Positions 51,438 through 55,632 of a stretch of 55,632 nt of DNA are shown here, piece by piece. A program made the position numbers and the translations under genes. Position 1 is the first letter of the stretch. Every line of letters begins with the position of its first letter. The DNA is from Pseudogracilibacillus sp037892545 (GTDB lineage: Bacteria > Bacillota > Bacilli > Bacillales > Amphibacillaceae), in assembly GCF_037892545.1 (NCBI RefSeq), contig NZ_JBBKBG010000014.1, positions 1-55,632 of the forward strand, written 5' to 3'. The notes beneath the pieces are model-generated. The model was not told the DNA's origin. It saw only the letters and a list, made by a program, of their open reading frames with translations, and ran no database searches.

Positions 51438-53045
51438 ATGAACGTGCAAAAAATAAGGCAATGGTACAAACAAATAAAATTCCAAACAAAAGTTTTAGTA
51501 TTAATGAATGCTTTAATTTTCATTATTTTCCTTGCATTGTATGTATACATTCATTCCATTACATCACAAAACATTCAAGAAGAAGTTGGGAAAAAAGCAC
51601 TCGCTGTTTCTGAAGCAATATCCGCTTCCCCTAGCATAATACAAGCATTTGATGAAGATAATCCTTCTACAAATATTCAAGCTTACACAGATGCCATTCA
51701 ACATAAAATCGATGCAGAATTTATCGTCGTCGGAGATAAAAATGAAGTAAGACTTGCACACCCACTTAAAGACCGAATTGGGAAGAAAATGGTTGGAGAT
51801 GATAATGAACGTGCACTACTAGATGGCAAATCTTATATTTCTAAAAAGGAAGGAAGTATTGGATTATCTATCCGAGGGAAAAGTCCCATCATAAAAGAAG
51901 GAGAAGTTGTCGGAGTTGTTTCCGTTGGCTATTTATTAGAAGATATAGATAAACTCGTCTGGAAACAAAACACACCAATTTTATTTTTATTTATCGTATT
52001 TTTAGGAATAGGTATGGTCGGAGCCTTTCTGATTGCTCAACATTTAAAAAAATTATTACATAAAATGGAACCAGAAGAAATCGCCTCCCTTCTATTACAA
52101 AAAGAAGCCATTTTACAATCTGTTAAAGAAGGAATTATTGCCGTCGATATACATAATCGAATTACATTAATAAATGAAGCAACCAAAGAAATGTTCCAAA
52201 TAGAAACCGATGTGATCGGGAAACGATTAGATACCATTTTATCCTTTCCGTTACTACACTATGCTAAAACAAACGAAATGAGTCAAGATACAGAATATAT
52301 CATAAAAAATGAACCAGTATTAATGAACGTACTATCTTTAAAAATGGATGACATATTATATGGGGCTGTATTAACTTTTCGAAAGAAAACAGACCTCGAA
52401 AAAGCAACACGCGAATTAAGTTCCATCAAACAATATTCGGAAGGATTACGTGCGCAAACACATGAGTTTTCCAACAAAATTCATACATTATATGGCTTGA
52501 TACAACTACAACATTATGAAGAAGCGAAACAATTTATTGAAGAAGAGTTAGATACATCTTCTACATATTACCCTTCTTTAGAAAATCAAATTAAAGATGC
52601 CGTCATCCACGGATTATTAATCGCTAAATATAATATTGCGAATGAAAAAGGAATTACATTTGAAATAGAAGAACATAGTTCCTTACAAAAAATAAACGAT
52701 GAGCAAACACGTCAATGTATATTATTAGCACTTGGAAATTTAATTGATAATGCCTTTGCAGCTATCCTTTCCTCTGATCGACCATATGTACAGTTACATA
52801 TAACCGACGTCGGAAACAATATCGTACTGGAAGTGGATGATAATGGAAAGGGAATTCCTGAAGCAATGATAGATCTAATCTTTGAAGATGGGATAACAAC
52901 GAAGAAAACGGTAGGTCACGGAAAAGGATTGTTTATCGTGCAACAGGCTGTACACGGCTTAGGAGGAGAAATATTAATCGATGAAAGTGACTTTGGTGGA
53001 GCAAGATTTATCGTGATTCTCCCAAAGAAAGGAGCTAACAAATGA
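51438..53045 (+). CDS. citS: Citrate/dicarboxylate sensor histidine kinase (CitA/DcuS family)
   Basis: 535 residues. Membrane helix about 17-39, extracellular PAS sensor about 40-175, second helix 178-200, cytoplasmic PAS about 215-315, then the kinase. The sensor carries RLAHPLKDRIGKKMVGDD (105-122), the basic carboxylate-binding patch of this family. His342 in LRAQTHEFSNKIHTLYGL is the phospho-acceptor; GNLIDNAFAAI and DDNGKGIPEAM...TTKKTVGHGKGLFIV form the ATP site. GTG 51444 has better spacing from GGAGGG than ATG 51438. It overlaps the regulator gene and lies before citM, so citrate or a related acid is the likely signal. Confidence 0.92.
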   Translation: MNVQKIRQWYKQIKFQTKVLVLMNALIFIIFLALYVYIHSITSQNIQEEVGKKALAVSEAISASPSIIQAFDEDNPSTNIQAYTDAIQHKIDAEFIVVGDKNEVRLAHPLKDRIGKKMVGDDNERALLDGKSYISKKEGSIGLSIRGKSPIIKEGEVVGVVSVGYLLEDIDKLVWKQNTPILFLFIVFLGIGMVGAFLIAQHLKKLLHKMEPEEIASLLLQKEAILQSVKEGIIAVDIHNRITLINEATKEMFQIETDVIGKRLDTILSFPLLHYAKTNEMSQDTEYIIKNEPVLMNVLSLKMDDILYGAVLTFRKKTDLEKATRELSSIKQYSEGLRAQTHEFSNKIHTLYGLIQLQHYEEAKQFIEEELDTSSTYYPSLENQIKDAVIHGLLIAKYNIANEKGITFEIEEHSSLQKINDEQTRQCILLALGNLIDNAFAAILSSDRPYVQLHITDVGNNIVLEVDDNGKGIPEAMIDLIFEDGITTKKTVGHGKGLFIVQQAVHGLGGEILIDESDFGGARFIVILPKKGANK

Positions 53046-53752
53046 ACGTAAACGTATTAATCATTGAAGATGATTTTAGAATTGCACATATTCATAAAGA
53101 AATGGTGGAACAATTGCCTTTTTGTTATGTCTTGCATACATCATTACATGCAAAAGATGCACTGGAGTTTTTACAAACAAGTCTAATATTGCCAGATATC
53201 ATTTTATTAGATATGTATATTCCAGATGTGCAAGAACTAGAATTAGTTGAAACCTTACGAAAACAATATCCCTATTGCAATATTATTATTGCTTCCGCTG
53301 CAAATGATACGAAAACGATTAAAGCAGCAAAACAACTAGGAGTATTTGATTTTATGATAAAACCTATTGATAAAGAGCGATTGCAGGCAAGTTTCCGTAA
53401 CTTTAAAAAACAGGTAGACTTACAGGAGCAAGAATGGACGCAAGCACAACTTGACGTCCTCTTTCATGCAAAGCAATTAGATGAACAAAAACAAGTAAAA
53501 AAACAAGAAGAACTACCAAAGGGAATTGATGAATTAACATTAGATAAAATATTAGCTTTTCTTCCTACTTTGCAAGAAGAATATATTACTGCACAACTCT
53601 TAACAGAAAAAATTGGCATTAGCCGTTCCACTGCTCGAAGATATTTAGAATACTTAGACGCGATACAAGTTGTTGAAGCGACGGTACATTATGGACAGGT
53701 TGGTAGACCGCAGCGAATGTATATTCTTCGTGAACAATATGAACAAAATTAA
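53042..53752 (+). CDS. citT: Citrate-type response regulator (CitT/DcuR family)
   Basis: 236 residues. Receiver domain 1-120 with IIEDDFRIAHIHKE, Asp57 in IILLDMYIPD and Lys in DFMIKPI; then a linker rich in Gln/Glu/Lys and a C-terminal helix-turn-helix (LTEKIGISRSTARRYLEYLDAIQVVEATVHYGQVGRPQRMY) of the CitB type. The start overlaps the kinase stop by four bases (ATGA). Together they should activate the transporter gene 104 bases downstream. Confidence 0.93.
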   Translation: MNVNVLIIEDDFRIAHIHKEMVEQLPFCYVLHTSLHAKDALEFLQTSLILPDIILLDMYIPDVQELELVETLRKQYPYCNIIIASAANDTKTIKAAKQLGVFDFMIKPIDKERLQASFRNFKKQVDLQEQEWTQAQLDVLFHAKQLDEQKQVKKQEELPKGIDELTLDKILAFLPTLQEEYITAQLLTEKIGISRSTARRYLEYLDAIQVVEATVHYGQVGRPQRMYILREQYEQN

Positions 53753-53799
53753 TTTTATTTTCTTAATAAACTATATAAATGGAATATTTCCTCCCTCAC

Positions 53800-53840
53800 T
53801 GTAAGCGTGTACAATTAGTACAATATAGAAAGCGTTTTAC
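53800..53840 (+). promoter_or_regulatory. Two cre-like sites upstream of citM
   Basis: TGTAAGCGTGTACA (53800-53813) fits the catabolite-responsive element consensus at 13 of 14 positions; AGAAAGCGTTTTAC (53827-53840) fits at 12 of 14. Between them TACAAT (53820-53825) may be a -10. The second site lies between the -10 and the ribosome binding site GAGGAGG. CcpA repression by preferred sugars is the inference. Confidence 0.6.
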
Positions 53841-53856
53841 ATGAGGAGGATTTTAA

Positions 53857-55155
53857 ATGTTAAGTATTGTTGGTTTTATAACAATAGTCGTTATTGTTGC
53901 CATACTTTTAAGAGGAAAAACGATTCCAATTATTCCTTTAATTATCATTCCTATTATCGCAGCATTAATTACAGGCTTTGGGCTCGCAGATATTGGGGAG
54001 TTTTTCACAGAAGGTTCCTTAAAAGTAATGAACGTTGTTATCATGTTCATTTTTGCTATTTTATATTTCGGACTAATGCAACATGTTGGATTATTTGATC
54101 CGTTAATTAATAGAATGGTGCAAATCACACAAGGAAATATCGTTACGATAAGTATTGGAACAGTCGTTATTGCAGCAGTTGCACATTTAGATGGATCTGG
54201 TGCATCTACCTTTTTAATTACGATTCCCGCACTTTTACCTTTATATCAACGTATGAAAATGAATCCATATTTACTACTATTACTTATCGGTGGTAGTGCT
54301 AGTATTATGAATATGGTTCCATGGGCAGGACCTTTAGGAAGAGCTGCCTCTGTATTAGAAATGGATGTCACAGAATTATGGCGACCACTTATTCCCATTC
54401 AAATTATTGGAATGGTTTTAATGATCATTTTAGCTACTTTTTTAGGTATAATGGAAAAACGTCGTATCGAAAAAAAGTATGGATCTGCTAAAATTGCACT
54501 AGAGGAAATAAAAGAAGCAAAAGAGAGTACAGAACCAAAAGAAAAGCCTGCATTACTTTGGTTAAACTTACTTTTAACCATTTTAGTGGTCATTATGCTT
54601 GTATGGGGTGTCATTCCAGCAGGTTTAGTATTTATGATTGCCCTAAGTATTGCACTAGTTATTAATTTCCGTACAGCTGATGAACAAAATGACATTATTA
54701 AAGAACATGCTGCAAGTGCTTTAACAATGGGAACCATTATTTTAGCGGCTGGGTCTTTCCTAGGTATTTTAAGTGGAACAGGTATGTTGGATTCTATTGC
54801 AACAGATGCGGTTAAAATCATTCCAGAATTCATCTCACCATACATTCACTTAATCATTGGGGTTCTTGGTCTCCCTTTAGATTTATTACTAAGTACAGAT
54901 GCTTACTATTTTGCATTGTTACCTGTAGCAGACCAAATTGGAACGACATTCGGTATTTCATCTCTTGCAACAACATATGCAATGATTGTCGGAAATATCG
55001 TTGGTACATTTGTTAGTCCATTCTCTCCTGCATTATGGTTAGCTTTAGGGCTTGCAGGACTTGAAATGGGTAAACATATTCGTTACTCTTTCTTCTGGTT
55101 ATGGGGAATCAGTATTATTTTATTAATCGTCTCATTCTTTATGGGATTAATTTAA
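53857..55155 (+). CDS. citM: CitMHS-family metal-citrate/proton symporter
   Basis: 432 residues with about 12 membrane helices. Family motifs: GLMQHVGLFDPLINRMVQITQGN, AVAHLDGSGASTFLITIPALLPLY, and GGSASIMNMVPWAGPLGRAASVLEMD; C-terminal LGLAGLEMGKHIRYSFFWLWG is also typical. It imports citrate complexed with a divalent metal. Preceded by its sensor/regulator pair and two cre-like sites. The ATG at 53857 follows GAGGAGG. Terminator at 55176-55211. Confidence 0.93.
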   Translation: MLSIVGFITIVVIVAILLRGKTIPIIPLIIIPIIAALITGFGLADIGEFFTEGSLKVMNVVIMFIFAILYFGLMQHVGLFDPLINRMVQITQGNIVTISIGTVVIAAVAHLDGSGASTFLITIPALLPLYQRMKMNPYLLLLLIGGSASIMNMVPWAGPLGRAASVLEMDVTELWRPLIPIQIIGMVLMIILATFLGIMEKRRIEKKYGSAKIALEEIKEAKESTEPKEKPALLWLNLLLTILVVIMLVWGVIPAGLVFMIALSIALVINFRTADEQNDIIKEHAASALTMGTIILAAGSFLGILSGTGMLDSIATDAVKIIPEFISPYIHLIIGVLGLPLDLLLSTDAYYFALLPVADQIGTTFGISSLATTYAMIVGNIVGTFVSPFSPALWLALGLAGLEMGKHIRYSFFWLWGISIILLIVSFFMGLI

Positions 55156-55175
55156 AAAAATATGTAGACAAAAAT

Positions 55176-55211
55176 AAAAGGGATGCCAACACGATACACG
55201 GCATCCCTTTT
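55176..55211 (+). terminator. Terminator of citM
   Basis: Perfect 12-base stem AAAAGGGATGCC / GGCATCCCTTTT with a 12-base loop, 20 bases after the stop, followed by TATAATAATT. Confidence 0.88.
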
Positions 55212-55324
55212 ATAATAATTATTACTATTTTCCCAAACAATATTTCCATTTTGCCGTCCAAAACGTCGGGAACAGTAATATGGATACAAACCACTTTAAC
55301 GGCAATAAAAGATGGTCATTAAAA

Positions 55325-55358
55325 AAGTATCTATTGATTTCATGATCAATAGATACTT
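55325..55358 (-). terminator. Terminator immediately after tRNA-Ala
   Basis: Perfect 14-base stem AAGTATCTATTGAT / ATCAATAGATACTT, loop TTCATG, then six T on the minus strand. It starts four bases after the end of tRNA-Ala, so the transcript carrying tRNA-Ile and tRNA-Ala stops here. Confidence 0.9.
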
Positions 55359-55362
55359 AGTA

Positions 55363-55435
55363 TGGAGCCTAGCGGGATCGAACCGCTGACCTCCTGCGTG
55401 CAAGGCAGGCGCTCTCCCAGCTGAGCTAAGGCCCC
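55363..55435 (-). tRNA. tRNA-Ala (TGC)
   Basis: 73 bases, acceptor GGGGCCT paired with AGGCTCC, anticodon loop CTTGCAC with TGC, T-loop GTTCGATCC. CCA not encoded. Follows tRNA-Ile on the minus strand. Confidence 0.95.
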
Positions 55436-55466
55436 GTAGTAAAAATAAAAATATATGTATTCTAGA

Positions 55467-55543
<77 letters not shown>

Positions 55544-55632
55544 ATCTATGTTAGAAATATTCCCTCAAAACCGAACAAACAACAATAAATGCCAGACACG
55601 TCTAAGACGTGTTTCCGTAAGAGAAAGCCTCG
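55544..55632 (-). other. Sequence resembling a 16S-23S rRNA spacer
   Basis: On the minus strand TTGTTTGTTCGGTTTTGAGGGAA precedes tRNA-Ile and looks like the conserved spacer segment that follows 16S rRNA in Bacilli. A perfect palindrome ACACGTCT-A-AGACGTGT lies just upstream. The 16S gene itself, if present, would be beyond the window end. Confidence 0.4.

Overview
The window reads as chromosomal DNA of a low-GC Gram-positive bacterium of the family Bacillaceae, most likely from the Oceanobacillus/Virgibacillus side of that family (inference from gene content, AT-rich codon use, strong AGGAGG-type ribosome binding sites and frequent GTG/TTG starts). No plasmid or phage genes are visible.

Regions. 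(1) 85-18371 is a respiratory nitrate reduction island: fdhD, two hemerythrin-like genes, a nitrate transporter with an unusual C-terminal PAS domain, the nreABC oxygen/nitrate sensing system, narGHJI, and a molybdenum-cofactor operon (moeA-mobB-mobA-moaA) that supplies the cofactor for NarG. A lipoprotein gene of unknown function sits between the nar and Moco blocks. (2) 18668-24687 holds a small anchored acidic protein, plsC, a DHA2-type efflux gene broken by one amber codon, and the cdaA-cdaR-glmM operon (c-di-AMP synthesis and cell-wall precursor). (3) 24811-25011 is a 21-bp tandem repeat. (4) 25058-30451 holds rocF and a four-gene mevalonate operon (mvaA-mvaK1-mvaD-mvaK2). (5) 30688-31028 is a tRNA cluster (Glu-Thr-Tyr-Gln on the minus strand), followed by fabI, niaR, a betaine-binding lipoprotein and an acyl-CoA ligase. 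(6) 36019-39920 is a heme-scavenging pair (four-NEAT protein and an IsdC-like single-NEAT protein, both ending in NPKTG sorting signals) next to a divergent TetR gene. (7) 40165-47252 holds a DUF4352 lipoprotein, a LysR/YeiH pair, a TatD-like hydrolase, and the NAD biosynthesis locus nifS / nadC-nadA, without nadB. (8) 47364-50542 holds a YflT-type stress protein, a membrane-anchored serine hydrolase and its probable regulator. (9) 50902-55155 holds tRNA-Thr and tRNA-Asn, a partial tRNA-Asn duplication, and a citrate-type two-component system with a CitMHS transporter. (10) The window ends in tRNA-Ala and tRNA-Ile plus sequence resembling a 16S-23S spacer, but no 23S gene follows the pair.

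How it fits together: NreA (nitrate) and NreB (oxygen, through a 4Cys Fe-S cluster) should control NreC. Two nearly identical paired palindromes (GGG-N4-CCC type, centres 21 bp apart) lie upstream of narG and narK and are the best candidates for NreC operators. NiaR is encoded here, and a matching operator overlaps the promoter of nadCA. Two cre-like sites in front of citM suggest carbon catabolite control.

The strongest leads for a second look are the paired nar operators, the NarK-PAS fusion, YxxxH in place of YxxxY in the NEAT domains, a two-copy palindromic intergenic repeat, the rocF ribosome binding site buried in a hairpin, the tRNA-Asn partial duplication, and the tRNA-Ile/Ala pair ending in a terminator. 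I saw no CRISPR array and no clear new defence system.
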